Shown piece after piece: positions 36,925 through 45,841 of a stretch of DNA of 64,000 bases; the first letter of the stretch is position 1, and each line of letters opens with the position of its first letter. The translations under genes and the position numbers were made by a program. The DNA lies in assembly GCA_028697145.1 (NCBI GenBank), contig JAQVFR010000005.1, positions 34,477 to 98,476 of the forward strand, written 5' to 3'. Origin of the DNA: Actinomycetota bacterium (GTDB lineage: Bacteria; Actinomycetota; Geothermincolia; Geothermincolales; RBG-13-55-18). The notes under the pieces were generated by a model that was given only the letters and a program-made list of their open reading frames with translations, did no database searches and had not been told where the DNA came from.

Positions 36925-38369
36925 TCTCCGGAAACCCCGGTGAGTTCCCTCCAATCCCGTGGCATGTCCAACCGCAGGAGGAAGACTTCCTGCGAGCCCG
37001 CGTCGCGGTTCCAGTTGCAGGCCCAGACTATCCTCGAGCCGTCGTTACTGATGGCGCCGTGGGTTTCCTCCCAATACTCGGCAGTGGTGTTGTAAGTCTT
37101 GGAGAGATAAAAGACCCTGGGCTCCCGGGGGTCCAGCCGCACGAGCACGTTGCAGCGGTCGAGCCAGTTCCTCTCCGGGGCTCCTGGCTCGATGTGGGTG
37201 CTCACCAGGCAGTAACCTTCAGCGTTGCACGAGACGTGGAGGCCCGAGGAGAAGTCGTGGGGCGATCCCCCGTCGTAGAAGAGGCGCAGGATGGGGATGC
37301 GGCCTGTCCCCTCATAATCTCCTCCGGCCTCCAGGATTGGTTTCGTGTTGGGGCTCAAAGGCAGCATATCAATATAATCGGTGCGGTTGTTCTGCATGAC
37401 CACGACCTCGTTCCCGTCCGCGTCGAGGCCGACGTCGGCGTGTGAGGTGGTGTAATCGATACGGTGGAACTCCCGCAGCCGCCGGTCCGCGATGGTCAGG
37501 CCGACGAGATTCCCCTCGCTATATTCCATCCCCCCGATGAGTACACAGGTGCCCAGGGGCGACATGCCCACCCAGTCGATATCGCTCTCCCCGGGCTGGA
37601 CCTCGTACAGACCGAGCACCTCGTCCTCCACCCGGTCCCAGCAGAGGATATAGCGCGGCCGGTAGTCGTCCTCCTCTCCCCGCAGGATGAAGGCCCAGTA
37701 ACGGAGGTCCTGCGAGGCTTCCCCCTCGTAATTCATGGTCACGCCGTAGATGTCGGGCTCGGACGCGAGGATGGGGGCTATGGCCGGGTCGGCGGAGAAG
37801 TCCTTCACCACCACCCGCTCGCCGCTTACCACGTTGTCCCTGACGATCTCGAACCCGTTCAGCCCCCACAGAGACTCCGGATCGTCCCGGTCCCAGCGCG
37901 GCTCCGCGATACCGGAGGTGACGGCGACGAGGTTCCCGGCATCGTTGTATGGATACGAACCCGTACGGTAAACGGCGTAATCGCCGTCGTCCCTCACCAG
38001 GAGGATCATGGACGCGTCGGCGTTGAAGGGGTCGACGCGTGAGTACTCGTGCCTGCCGCCTATTCCGTCCGCCTCGGTGACCCTGGTGAGTAGGGTGGAA
38101 AAACACCCGTCCTCGAAGGTGACCCCCACCTCCGGCACGGGCATCGTGGGCTCCGGATACGGGGGGTTCTCACCCGAGAGCGGGTCGGGTACCTCCACGA
38201 AGGCAAAACCGGGGGGATAATCCACGCTCCCCCGCAATCCCGGGATCTTGCGCTCCGCACCGCTGTTGTTGTAGTCGGACTCCCTCACGCCGCACCCATT
38301 GTAGAAGGGGATAGCCGCCATGAGCAGGATTGTTACGAGAGGACTGAAGAACTGCCGTTTATTTCTCAT
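36918..38369 (-). CDS. Large secreted lipoprotein of unknown function
   Basis: 483 residues. A signal peptide followed by IPFYNGCGV suggests a lipobox, though not a canonical one, with the cysteine near residue 26. The body is rich in aspartate and aromatic residues with loose repeats such as VWACNWNRDAGSQEVFLLRL, WAFILRGEEDDYRPRYI and VLVRLDPREPRVFYLSK, which suggest a beta-propeller of WD40/TolB type, but I cannot count blades. No catalytic motif is recognised. It has a weak ribosome-binding site. The neighbouring TPR gene ends seven bases into it. An exported binding protein is the most that can be said. Confidence 0.7.
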   Translation of the reverse strand: MRNKRQFFSPLVTILLMAAIPFYNGCGVRESDYNNSGAERKIPGLRGSVDYPPGFAFVEVPDPLSGENPPYPEPTMPVPEVGVTFEDGCFSTLLTRVTEADGIGGRHEYSRVDPFNADASMILLVRDDGDYAVYRTGSYPYNDAGNLVAVTSGIAEPRWDRDDPESLWGLNGFEIVRDNVVSGERVVVKDFSADPAIAPILASEPDIYGVTMNYEGEASQDLRYWAFILRGEEDDYRPRYILCWDRVEDEVLGLYEVQPGESDIDWVGMSPLGTCVLIGGMEYSEGNLVGLTIADRRLREFHRIDYTTSHADVGLDADGNEVVVMQNNRTDYIDMLPLSPNTKPILEAGGDYEGTGRIPILRLFYDGGSPHDFSSGLHVSCNAEGYCLVSTHIEPGAPERNWLDRCNVLVRLDPREPRVFYLSKTYNTTAEYWEETHGAISNDGSRIVWACNWNRDAGSQEVFLLRLDMPRDWRELTGVSGDQ

Positions 38370-38679
38370 CCGCCATCAACCCCGAAGCTCGTAGGACCTT
38401 CCCACTCGATTATATACCGGGGGAGAAGAGAGCCCCGTCGCACCTCAGGCATTTCCCCCAGGTCGCCTGCCGTGAGACCGCACGGCCTCGAACCGGTATG
38501 TCCCGCCAGAAGCCTTTGTTTTCTCGCGCTGGTTCGTATCTAATAAAAGGAAGGGAATGCCGTGCGGGAAGGGGGAACCTGCCTGGAACGTCGCAAAGAG
38601 AGGGTGGGTATAGGGAATAATATTGCATCGTGTCCACATGGGGACAACCGGGGGATAAGGTGCCGGGGAGGAACGGATA
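38370..38679. other. Divergent gap before the CDF transporter
   Basis: About 310 bases. A short inverted repeat TGTCC/GGACA at 38631-38646 and the AT-rich hexamer TAATAT upstream of it could belong to the czcD promoter, but spacing is poor. No gene seen. Confidence 0.35.
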
Positions 38680-39570
38680 TTGACGCAGGATCACCCCGAG
38701 AACTTCCAACCCGCGAAACGTCTGGTCGCAGCCATCGCGGCCAACACGGCGTTTCTCGTTTTCGAGGTCGTCTTCGGGATCGTCGCGGGCAGCCTGGCGC
38801 TGCTGGGTGACGCGGGCCATAATTTCTCGGACTCCTTCGCCCTGGTCCTCTCCCTCGTCGCCGTGCGCGTGATGGCCAGGCCGGCGACGGAGAAAAAGAC
38901 CTTCGGCTATCACCGCATGGGCATCGTGGTGGCCTTTATCAACTCCCTCGTCATCGCGCTCATCTGCTTTTTCCTCTTCTACGGCGCCATACTCAGGTTC
39001 ATCGAGCCGGTGGAAGTAAGGGGAGGCCTGGTCGTTCTCGTGGCGGGATTGGGGTTCCTGGTCAACGGCAGCGTGGCCCTGATCCTGCGGCGGGGAAGGT
39101 CGGACCTCAACCTGCGCAGCGCCTTCCTGCACTTGCTCACGGACGCGTTGGTCTCCCTGGGCGTGGTGGTCTCGGGGATCATCGTTCTCACCACCGGCTG
39201 GAGCTACGCGGACCCCACTATAACCATGGTCATCGGCGTGCTTATCCTGGTGAGCGCCTTCCAGATAATGCGGGAGTCGGTGCATATCCTCATGGAATCG
39301 GTCCCCCGGGGAATAGACTACGGGGACATCATCGCGGCCATAGCCGCCATGCCCGGGGTAACGGACGTGCACGACCTCCACGTGTGGGAGATAGGCTCCC
39401 ACCAGTATTCCCTCATTGCCCATATCGTCGTCGAGGACGCCAGGCTGAGCATGTTCGGGGAACTCCTGCGGGACATCAAGGAGATGCTGCTCGCCGAGCA
39501 CAAAGTAATACATGCAACCCTGGAGCTGGAAACGGAGCCTTGCCCACCCGGCGAGGAATGCCAATTCTAA
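38680..39570 (+). CDS. czcD: Cation diffusion facilitator family metal exporter
   Basis: 296 residues with six membrane helices, from about residue 18 to 190, followed by a cytoplasmic metal-binding domain. The metal-site residues lie in LLGDAGHNFSDS near 41 and LLTDALVS near 155, the histidine-aspartate pairs of the transport site. The C-terminal domain ends in histidine- and cysteine-containing ETEPCPPGEECQF. CDF proteins export zinc, and sometimes cobalt, cadmium or iron, by exchange with protons. The start is TTG at 38680, GGGAGG eight bases away. A histidine-rich loop between helices 4 and 5, common in zinc-specific members, is absent, so metal choice is open. Confidence 0.92.
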   Translation: MTQDHPENFQPAKRLVAAIAANTAFLVFEVVFGIVAGSLALLGDAGHNFSDSFALVLSLVAVRVMARPATEKKTFGYHRMGIVVAFINSLVIALICFFLFYGAILRFIEPVEVRGGLVVLVAGLGFLVNGSVALILRRGRSDLNLRSAFLHLLTDALVSLGVVVSGIIVLTTGWSYADPTITMVIGVLILVSAFQIMRESVHILMESVPRGIDYGDIIAAIAAMPGVTDVHDLHVWEIGSHQYSLIAHIVVEDARLSMFGELLRDIKEMLLAEHKVIHATLELETEPCPPGEECQF

Positions 39571-39664
39571 GGGGGTCAGGTCCCCGTTGACTCATTTAAA
39601 AATGTACTCGAAATGATTCTCGCTTTTTATTTCCCCCGGGGGTGTTTGAAGCGCGAAAACGGAT

Positions 39665-40327
39665 ATGGACGGTAAGGCGGCAACGACGTATGGACAAGAA
39701 ATGAAGATCGAGCTGATAAGCGAGGAGACCACGTTCGATCCCTCCCTGAACCTGGAGCGGGACGCTCGCTACTGGAAAGAGGCGGACGGCAACCAGGCCA
39801 GGGTGTGGCGCAACGACCGCTGCGTCGTGCTGGGGAGGTTCCTCAAGCCCGCGGACGAGGTCTATCTTCGCAAAGCGGAGGAGATGGGGGTACCGGTGCT
39901 GAAGCGGGCAAGTGGCGGCGGCGCCGTTTACCACGACCTTGGCAACCTGAACTATTCCCTCTACCTGGATATGGAGGATCCTCGGCTCCGCGACATAGGA
40001 GGCAGCCTGAGGGCTCTATCTTACCCCGTGACCTCGCTCCTGGACCGCCTGGGAGTGACCTGGGAATGGGTGGCCCCGAACAACGTTTACGTAAAGGGAA
40101 GGAAGATATCCGGCTCTGCTCAGGCGCGGCGGCGGGGCAGGCTGCTCCACCACGGCACCCTCCTGGTCTCGTGCGACCTGGCGGCTATGCGGTCCCTGCT
40201 CAAGCCCAGCGGCCGTTCGAGGACGGCGCCGGTCACAAACCTGGCCGAGACCGTTCCGGGGAGCGAGGTGGAGCGGATAGAAGAGTTGCTCTCCGAGGCG
40301 ATCGTGCTGCGAGCGGAAGTGGAGTAA
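39665..40327 (+). CDS. lplA: Lipoate-protein ligase A family protein
   Basis: 220 residues with the biotin/lipoate ligase fold. RASGGGAVYHDLGNLNYSL near 80 is the conserved glycine loop, and the catalytic lysine lies in GRKISGSAQARR near 147. It transfers lipoate or octanoate to a lipoyl domain. The E2 lipoyl domain for such modification is encoded 4.3 kb downstream (44650), a natural partner. It is shorter than E. coli LplA, lacking the C-terminal accessory domain, like archaeal LplA-N types, so a separate C-terminal protein may be needed. The start could also be the ATG at 39701. Ribosome-binding site weak for both. Confidence 0.9.
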   Translation: MDGKAATTYGQEMKIELISEETTFDPSLNLERDARYWKEADGNQARVWRNDRCVVLGRFLKPADEVYLRKAEEMGVPVLKRASGGGAVYHDLGNLNYSLYLDMEDPRLRDIGGSLRALSYPVTSLLDRLGVTWEWVAPNNVYVKGRKISGSAQARRRGRLLHHGTLLVSCDLAAMRSLLKPSGRSRTAPVTNLAETVPGSEVERIEELLSEAIVLRAEVE

Positions 40328-40652
40328 GCGGTCATTGCCGGCTCATCCCCGTGCCCCCTTTGGGAAAACGATGATACTCCGGCTGCTTCCCTTATCATCC
40401 TCACCCCCGCCTGGTTCTCCACTATCTCGAGGCGGGTGGGTTACCCGCCGCTAAGCCGACACGCAAGTTCATCCATGGAGACGAACTTGATATATAATCA
40501 TGCGTGAAGTATCGATTGCTTTCCCTGTCGGTCCGGCTGGTTCGAAAACGCAACACATTTCTATCAAGGAGATAACCGGGCACCGGTCTTCTCTCTAACG
40601 ACACGGAACACGGCAACTTTTTATCCGATTGTATGGGGGTGGAGGTGATGGA
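40328..40652. other. Leader before the alcohol dehydrogenase cluster
   Basis: 325 bases. A TATAAT hexamer at 40493-40498 lies 155 bases upstream of the dehydrogenase start and could be a -10 box, but no matching -35 at 17 bases was found, although TTGATA overlaps it. The rest carries no gene. Confidence 0.35.
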
Positions 40653-41708
40653 ATGGATACCATGAAAGCCGCGGTCTACGTCGAACCGGGATCGATGGAG
40701 ATAAGGGAAGTGCCGGTACCCGAGGTGGGGCCGATGGACGTCCTGCTCAAGGTGAGGGCATGCGGCATCTGCGGTTCCGACCTGCACAGCTACAAGCTGG
40801 GATTCTACGTCGAGCCGGGACAGATCATGGGCCACGAGTTCGTGGGAGACGTGGTGGAGGCGGGATCCGCGCTGAGCGGCGTGGAGGCCGGGCAGCGCGC
40901 CATGGGTTTCACCATCGGCGTCTGCGGCACCTGCTTCTGGTGCCAGACCGGCGCGCTCGCCAACTGCCCCCAAGCCTTCAAGAACTCCACCGGCTACGGC
41001 AGGCCAGGCGCCTTCGCCGAGTACGTGAAGATCGAGAACGCCATGCCCGGGCTCACTTTTCACCCCATCCCCGACGGGATGAGCGATGAGGAGGCCGCCA
41101 CCCTGGAGCCGGTGGGCGTTGCCGTCTTCGCCGTGGAGATGAGCGGCGCCAAAGAGGGTGACAAGGTGGCGGTGCTGGGGGCAGGCCTCATCGGCAATGC
41201 GGCCATGCAGGCCTTCAAGGCCGTCCCGGTGGAGAAAGTGGTGGTGTCCGAACTCTCCCCCGTGAGGATGCGCCTGGCGGGCGAACTGGGTGCGGACGTG
41301 GTCGTGGATGCCGCGAATGAAGACGTGCTGGAGCGCATGAAAAAGGAACTGGGAGTGGGGCCCTACCATTTCGGCGAGGGGGCCATGGCCGACATCGTGG
41401 TGGACGCCGCCGGGGGGCGTGACACCTTCGCCCAGGCGCTGGAGATCGTGCGCTCGGCGGGGACGGTTGCCCTGGTGGGCCTCCCCGAGGGGGACCAGGT
41501 GGTGAACACAACCAGGATCGTGCACAAGAACCCCCGCATCATCGGCTGCCTGGGGTCCATCTACCCCAAGGCGATAGAGCTCATCAGCGAGGGGAAGGTG
41601 AAGACCCAGCCCCTCATCACCCATACCTTCCCGCTGGAAGAGATAAACGAGGCCTTCCGGGTGCAACTGGACCCGAACGAGTCCATCAAGGTGCTGGTCA
41701 GACCGTAA
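40653..41708 (+). CDS. Zinc-dependent medium-chain alcohol dehydrogenase
   Basis: 351 residues from the ATG at 40653 (GGAGG seven bases before). Catalytic zinc ligands are in ACGICGSDLHS near 36 and GHEFVGDV near 62; the structural zinc has four cysteines in CGTCFWCQTGALANC near 94-108. The NAD(P) Rossmann motif is GAGLIGNAAM near 178. The threonine/sorbitol/butanediol dehydrogenase branch looks nearest. Followed by an SDR and a TPP-dependent dehydrogenase set, it fits 2,3-butanediol or acetoin catabolism, or another secondary alcohol, in which the alcohol is oxidised before cleavage by the E1-E2 complex. That is inference. 19 bases separate it from the SDR gene. Confidence 0.88.
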   Translation: MDTMKAAVYVEPGSMEIREVPVPEVGPMDVLLKVRACGICGSDLHSYKLGFYVEPGQIMGHEFVGDVVEAGSALSGVEAGQRAMGFTIGVCGTCFWCQTGALANCPQAFKNSTGYGRPGAFAEYVKIENAMPGLTFHPIPDGMSDEEAATLEPVGVAVFAVEMSGAKEGDKVAVLGAGLIGNAAMQAFKAVPVEKVVVSELSPVRMRLAGELGADVVVDAANEDVLERMKKELGVGPYHFGEGAMADIVVDAAGGRDTFAQALEIVRSAGTVALVGLPEGDQVVNTTRIVHKNPRIIGCLGSIYPKAIELISEGKVKTQPLITHTFPLEEINEAFRVQLDPNESIKVLVRP

Positions 41709-41727
41709 GAGAACAGGGGGTAGAGAG

Positions 41728-42495
41728 ATGCGCCTGCAGGACAAGGTAGCTGTGATCACCGGGGGAGGGAGCGGGGTAGGCAGGGCGGCCTCACTGCTTT
41801 TCGCTGCCGAGGGGGCCAAGGTAGTAGTGGTCGATTACCAGGGGGTATATGGAAAGGCCGTGGGCCAGGAGGTAGCGGACGAGGTAAAGGCCGCGGGCGG
41901 AGAGGCCCTCTACGTGGAGACCGACCTCGCCGTGGAGGAACAGGTGGCGGACATGGTGTGCGGGACGGTGGAGGCGTACGGCAAGGTGGACATCCTCTTC
42001 AACAACGCCAGCCACGGTTTCTCCTCGCCGTTGACCATGACCACCCTGCTGGACACCCCCGAGAAGGACTGGAACGAGGTGATCCGCAATAACCTCAACA
42101 GCCTCTTCTTCTGTACAAAGTATTGCCAGCCGGAGATGGTCAAGGCCGGGGGCGGCTCCATCATCAACACCGCTTCCTCCAATGCCCTGGTGGCGGTGCC
42201 GGGCGCGGACGCCTACACCGCGGCCAAGGGAGGGGTGGTCGCCCTCACCCGCATCATGGCCATCACCTACGCGCCCGATATCCGGGTGAACTGCATCTGT
42301 CCCGGAACGGTGAGGACCCCGATGATCGCCGACATGCTGGCAATGCTGGAGGACTACCTCAAACAGAACATCCCCCTCCAGCGGGTGGCGGAGCCGGAGG
42401 AGATAGCGCGCGTCGCCCTTTTCCTGGCCTCCGGCGAGGCTTCTTACATCACCGGCGCGATAATACCCGTGGACGGGGGCTGGACGACGATGTAA
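41728..42495 (+). CDS. Short-chain dehydrogenase/reductase
   Basis: 255 residues. Cofactor loop GGGSGVGRA is at residues 12-20, the serine of NTASSNALV near 146 and catalytic tyrosine and lysine in DAYTAAKGG near 161-165. The C-terminus IPVDGGWTTM is the usual family ending. It lies between the zinc-alcohol dehydrogenase and the E1-E2 genes on one strand. It could oxidise a diol or interconvert an acyl or keto intermediate for the same pathway. The gap of 134 bases before E1alpha holds a copy of the intergenic repeat described elsewhere in this list. Confidence 0.88.
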   Translation: MRLQDKVAVITGGGSGVGRAASLLFAAEGAKVVVVDYQGVYGKAVGQEVADEVKAAGGEALYVETDLAVEEQVADMVCGTVEAYGKVDILFNNASHGFSSPLTMTTLLDTPEKDWNEVIRNNLNSLFFCTKYCQPEMVKAGGGSIINTASSNALVAVPGADAYTAAKGGVVALTRIMAITYAPDIRVNCICPGTVRTPMIADMLAMLEDYLKQNIPLQRVAEPEEIARVALFLASGEASYITGAIIPVDGGWTTM

Positions 42496-42576
42496 CGCCG
42501 GTGTCGCGGAACTGCATCGCGGTTTAGGCCCCTGGACCTTTGGGATAGGTATTGAGATAGAGGAAACGTGGTGGTT

Positions 42577-42612
42577 CAGGCACGAGGCGAGGCTTGACCC
42601 CAATGCCTGAGG
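42577..42612 (-). repeat. REP-like 32-bp element, single copy
   Basis: Reverse-strand copy of the element found as tandem pairs at 49419-49482 and 54844-54906. It shares AGGCATTGGGGTCAAGCC and ends TGCCTG. Its ends, AGGCA and TGCCT, are inverted, so each copy may fold. It sits in the leader of the E1alpha gene; its tail abuts the ribosome-binding region. Confidence 0.8.
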
Positions 42613-42629
42613 GAGGGAGGAGATAAGCC

Positions 42630-43643
42630 ATGGCCGAGGTGGTGAAGAGGGACATAGATCCCGCCAGGTACGACAAGGACTTTCTTCTGCGGCTCTACCG
42701 CGAGATGGTCAAGCAGAGGGCCTTCGACGAGAACCTCATCCGGCTGCTGCACGAGGGCAAGGTCTCGGGTTTCTACCATTCGGGCATCGGCCAGGAGGCC
42801 ACGGGCGCGGGCACCTGCGCCTCCCTGCGCGACGACGACTACATACTCTACGACCACCGCGGCTGCAACCAGATGATCGCCAAGGGGGTCCCGCTGGACA
42901 AGATCTACGGCGACTTCATGGGCAGGTTATGCGGCACCACCTGCGGCCTCGGCGCGGGCATCGTGCACGTCGCCTACCCCGAGAAGGGGGTGCTGGGGCA
43001 GAGCGGCACCCTTGGCGCCTGCTTCGTCATCGCCGCCGGAGCGGGATACGCGGTAAAGGTGAAGAAGACGGACCAGGTGTGCGTGTGCTATTTCGGCGAC
43101 GGCACCGCCGCCCGCGAGACCTTCCACGGCGGCATGAACTGGGCCGGCCTCTACAACCTGCCCATCGTCTTCTACTGCGAGAACAACGAGTACGGCATCT
43201 CCACCCACTACACCAAAGCGCACGCCCTCAAGAACAACATCGCCGACCGCGCCGACGGCTACGGCATACCCGGCTACGTCATCGATGGCAACGACGTGCT
43301 CCTGGTCTACGAGGTGGCGAAGGAGGCCATCGAGCGCGCCCGCTCCGGCGGCGGCCCCTCCTTCATCGAGGGAAAGACCTTCCGCTACCGCGGCCACTTC
43401 GAGGGCGACCCCGCTCTCTACCGCGACCAGGCGGTGGTGGAGGAATGGATGGAGAAACGCGACGCCATAAAGAACTACAGGGCCAGGCTCATAGCCGCGG
43501 GGGCGGCCGCGGAGGAGGACTTCGCGGCCGTCGACGCCGAGGTCGAGAAAGAGATCCTGGACGCTATCGCGGCGGCCGAGGCCTCCCCCATGCCGGAGTG
43601 CACCCGTATCTACGAGGGCCTCTTCGTCGAGGGGGTGGTGTAG
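42630..43643 (+). CDS. acoA: Thiamine-dependent dehydrogenase E1 component, alpha subunit
   Basis: 337 residues of the PDH/BCKDH/acetoin dehydrogenase E1-alpha family. The TPP-magnesium motif GDGTAARETFHGGMNWAGLYNLP is near 152, ending in the usual asparagine-rich ENNEYGIS. N-terminal FYHSGIGQEATG near 49 is also conserved. With the beta subunit that follows immediately it decarboxylates a 2-oxoacid, or cleaves acetoin, to acyl groups for the E2. Neighbouring Zn-dehydrogenase and SDR genes favour acetoin or another 2-ketone, so I list the acoA symbol as a hypothesis; pyruvate is an equal possibility. Its ATG has GGGAGGAGATAAGCC before it. Confidence 0.9.
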   Translation: MAEVVKRDIDPARYDKDFLLRLYREMVKQRAFDENLIRLLHEGKVSGFYHSGIGQEATGAGTCASLRDDDYILYDHRGCNQMIAKGVPLDKIYGDFMGRLCGTTCGLGAGIVHVAYPEKGVLGQSGTLGACFVIAAGAGYAVKVKKTDQVCVCYFGDGTAARETFHGGMNWAGLYNLPIVFYCENNEYGISTHYTKAHALKNNIADRADGYGIPGYVIDGNDVLLVYEVAKEAIERARSGGGPSFIEGKTFRYRGHFEGDPALYRDQAVVEEWMEKRDAIKNYRARLIAAGAAAEEDFAAVDAEVEKEILDAIAAAEASPMPECTRIYEGLFVEGVV

Positions 43644-44621
43644 ATGAAGACCATCAGCTACATGCAGGCCATCAACGAGGCCCTGCTGGAGGAGATGGAG
43701 AGGGACGGGAGCAGCGTCTACTTCGGCGAGGACGTGGCCACCATGTCGGGCGCCTTCGGCGCCACCGCGGGTCTGCTGGACCGCTTCGGGCCCGACCGCG
43801 TCTTCGACACCCCTATCGCGGAGGCGACCATCGCCGGGGCCGCCCTGGGCATGGCCCTGGCGGGGCTCACCCCCATCACCGAGTTCAGCTTCGCCGACTT
43901 CGTCGGCATAGCCTTCGACGAGATCTACAACAAGCTGGGCAAGTGGAACTGGATGCACGGCTGCTGCTTCAAGATCCCGGTGACCATCCGCCTTCCCGTG
44001 GGGGTGATGGCGGGGGCCGGGCCGGAGCATTCCCAGAGCCCGCAGGCCCTCTTCATGCATTCCCAGGGGCTCAAGGTGGTGGTGCCCTCCAACGCCTACG
44101 ACGCCAAGGGGCTTCTGAAAACGGCCATCCGCGACCCCAACCCGGTGCTCTACTTCGAGCACAAGGTCCTCTACGGCATGCCCGGGGAGGTGCCGGAGGA
44201 GGAGTATACCATCCCCTTCGGGCAGGCGGAGGTCAAGCGCGAGGGCTCCGACGTGACCATCATCGCCACCTCGCTGCAGGTACACACCGCCCTCGCCGCC
44301 GCCGGCATGCTGGCGGGAGAGGGGATAGAGGCGGAGGTCATCGACCCCCGTACCCTCATCCCCCTGGACAAGGAGACCATACTCGCCTCGGTGCGCAAGA
44401 CGGGGAGGGTGGTCATCACCCACGAGGAGCAGAAGACGGGGGGCACGGGCGCCGAACTCGCTGCCATCCTCGCCGAGGAGGCTTTCTTCGACCTCGCGGC
44501 CCCCATCAAGCGGGTGGGCAGCGCGGATACCCCTATCCCCCAGAGCATCTTCCTCGAGCAGGAGTTCAAGCCCAACGAGGAGAAACTCATGTCCGCGGTG
44601 CGCGAGGTCATGCAGTACTGA
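43644..44621 (+). CDS. acoB: Thiamine-dependent dehydrogenase E1 component, beta subunit
   Basis: 325 residues. Conserved E1-beta phrases are YFGEDVATMSGAFGAT near 26, DTPIAEATIAGAALGMALAG near 59 and a C-terminal helix. It pairs with the alpha subunit, whose stop codon directly precedes this ATG (no gap). Together they form an alpha2beta2 E1. A glycine-rich GAGPEHSQSPQ loop near 120 is the usual position of a lobe that contacts the alpha subunit. As in the alpha subunit, sequence alone does not discriminate pyruvate, branched acid or acetoin. E2 follows 28 bases later. Confidence 0.9.
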   Translation: MKTISYMQAINEALLEEMERDGSSVYFGEDVATMSGAFGATAGLLDRFGPDRVFDTPIAEATIAGAALGMALAGLTPITEFSFADFVGIAFDEIYNKLGKWNWMHGCCFKIPVTIRLPVGVMAGAGPEHSQSPQALFMHSQGLKVVVPSNAYDAKGLLKTAIRDPNPVLYFEHKVLYGMPGEVPEEEYTIPFGQAEVKREGSDVTIIATSLQVHTALAAAGMLAGEGIEAEVIDPRTLIPLDKETILASVRKTGRVVITHEEQKTGGTGAELAAILAEEAFFDLAAPIKRVGSADTPIPQSIFLEQEFKPNEEKLMSAVREVMQY

Positions 44622-44649
44622 GACGCGGCATCACGGGAGGCGAAGACAG

Positions 44650-45813
44650 ATGGACGTAGTGACACTGCCCCGGCTGGGGGTGACCATGACCTCGGCCGTC
44701 ATAGTCGCATGGGAGAAAAAGGAAGGCGACTTCGTGCGTAAGGGCGAGCTGCTGGTGGTCATCGAATCCGAGAAGGCCACCATCGAGCTGGAGTCGCCCT
44801 ACGAGGGCGTGCTGCGCAAGATACTGGTGGAGGAGGAGGAGGAAGCCCAGGTTGGCCAGCCCATCGCGGTCATCGCCGGCGAGGGCGAGGAGCTGGACGT
44901 CGAAGAGGCCCTGAGAAGATGGGAGGCCGAGAGGGCGGAAAAGGAGGCAGCGCCCTATACACAAGCGGCGCCCGCTGCGCCGGCCGCCGCGGCTCCGGCG
45001 CCGTCGCGAGAGGGAGGCCGGGCGGGAGCGAGGGTCTCCCCGCGGGTGAGGAAGCTGGCGGAGGAGTTGGGAGTGGATCTCGCCGCCGTGGCCGGGACCG
45101 GCCCTGACGGCGTCATTACCGAGAAGGACGTGCGCGCGGCCGCCACGGGTCCCGCGATCAAGGCGAAGGTCAAGCTCAACCAGGTGCGCAAGGCCATGTC
45201 GGCGCGCATGCTCTCCAGCTGGCAGAACATCCCGCAGTTCACCCAGATGGCCACGGTCAACGCCGAGAGACTGCTCGCGGCCAAGGCCGCTATGGAGGGC
45301 GTCTCCATCAACGACCTCGCGGTGAAGGCGGTGGCGGACGCGGTGGCGAAGAATCCCGAGGTCAACAGCAGCTTCGCGGACGATACCGTCACCATCTACG
45401 AGGACGTCAACGTCTCCGTGGCCATGGCCACCGAGCAGGGGCTGGTGGTCCCCGTGGTGAAGAACGCTGAGCGCAAGACGGCGAGGGAGATCGGCAGCGA
45501 GATAAGGGAGCTGCAGGAACGCGCCGCCGCGGGGCAGCTCACCAGCGAGGACCTCTCGGGCGGCACCATCACCGTCTCCAACCTCGGCTTCTATGGCGTG
45601 GAGACGGGCACACCCATCATCAACCCGCCCCAGAGCTGCATGGTCTTCGTCGGCTCCATCCGCAGGGTAGCGGTGGCGGGGGAGGGCGACGAGATAAGGG
45701 TGGCGCCGGTGCTGGAGCTGTCCATAGCCTACGACCACCGCTTCATCGACGGCATGACCGCCTCCCGCTTCACTACCGGCCTCAAGGAGGAACTGGAGAA
45801 CATAAGCCCGTAG
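44650..45813 (+). CDS. acoC: Dihydrolipoamide acyltransferase (E2)
   Basis: 387 residues. Lipoyl domain at residues 1-80, lysine in IESEKATIELES near 43; an alanine-proline linker; peripheral-subunit binding domain around 125-160 (VSPRVRKLAEELGVDLAAVAG near 125, then ITEKDVRAA); and the acyltransferase core, whose catalytic histidine is in YDHRFIDG near 362 (HxxxDG). E2 transfers the acyl group from E1 to CoA. The lipoate ligase upstream is suited to load this domain. No dihydrolipoamide dehydrogenase is encoded nearby, so E3 must be elsewhere. ATG behind GGGAGGCG. Only one lipoyl domain is present. Confidence 0.92.
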   Translation: MDVVTLPRLGVTMTSAVIVAWEKKEGDFVRKGELLVVIESEKATIELESPYEGVLRKILVEEEEEAQVGQPIAVIAGEGEELDVEEALRRWEAERAEKEAAPYTQAAPAAPAAAAPAPSREGGRAGARVSPRVRKLAEELGVDLAAVAGTGPDGVITEKDVRAAATGPAIKAKVKLNQVRKAMSARMLSSWQNIPQFTQMATVNAERLLAAKAAMEGVSINDLAVKAVADAVAKNPEVNSSFADDTVTIYEDVNVSVAMATEQGLVVPVVKNAERKTAREIGSEIRELQERAAAGQLTSEDLSGGTITVSNLGFYGVETGTPIINPPQSCMVFVGSIRRVAVAGEGDEIRVAPVLELSIAYDHRFIDGMTASRFTTGLKEELENISP

Positions 45814-45841
45814 GGATTCGTGGTGGCCGGCAAGGAGGGAC

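Noticed and set aside
39571..39600. GGGGTCAGGTCCCC run after czcD resembling a known REP-like phrase
   Set aside because: Single occurrence in the window, different from the 32-base element; too short to call a repeat.
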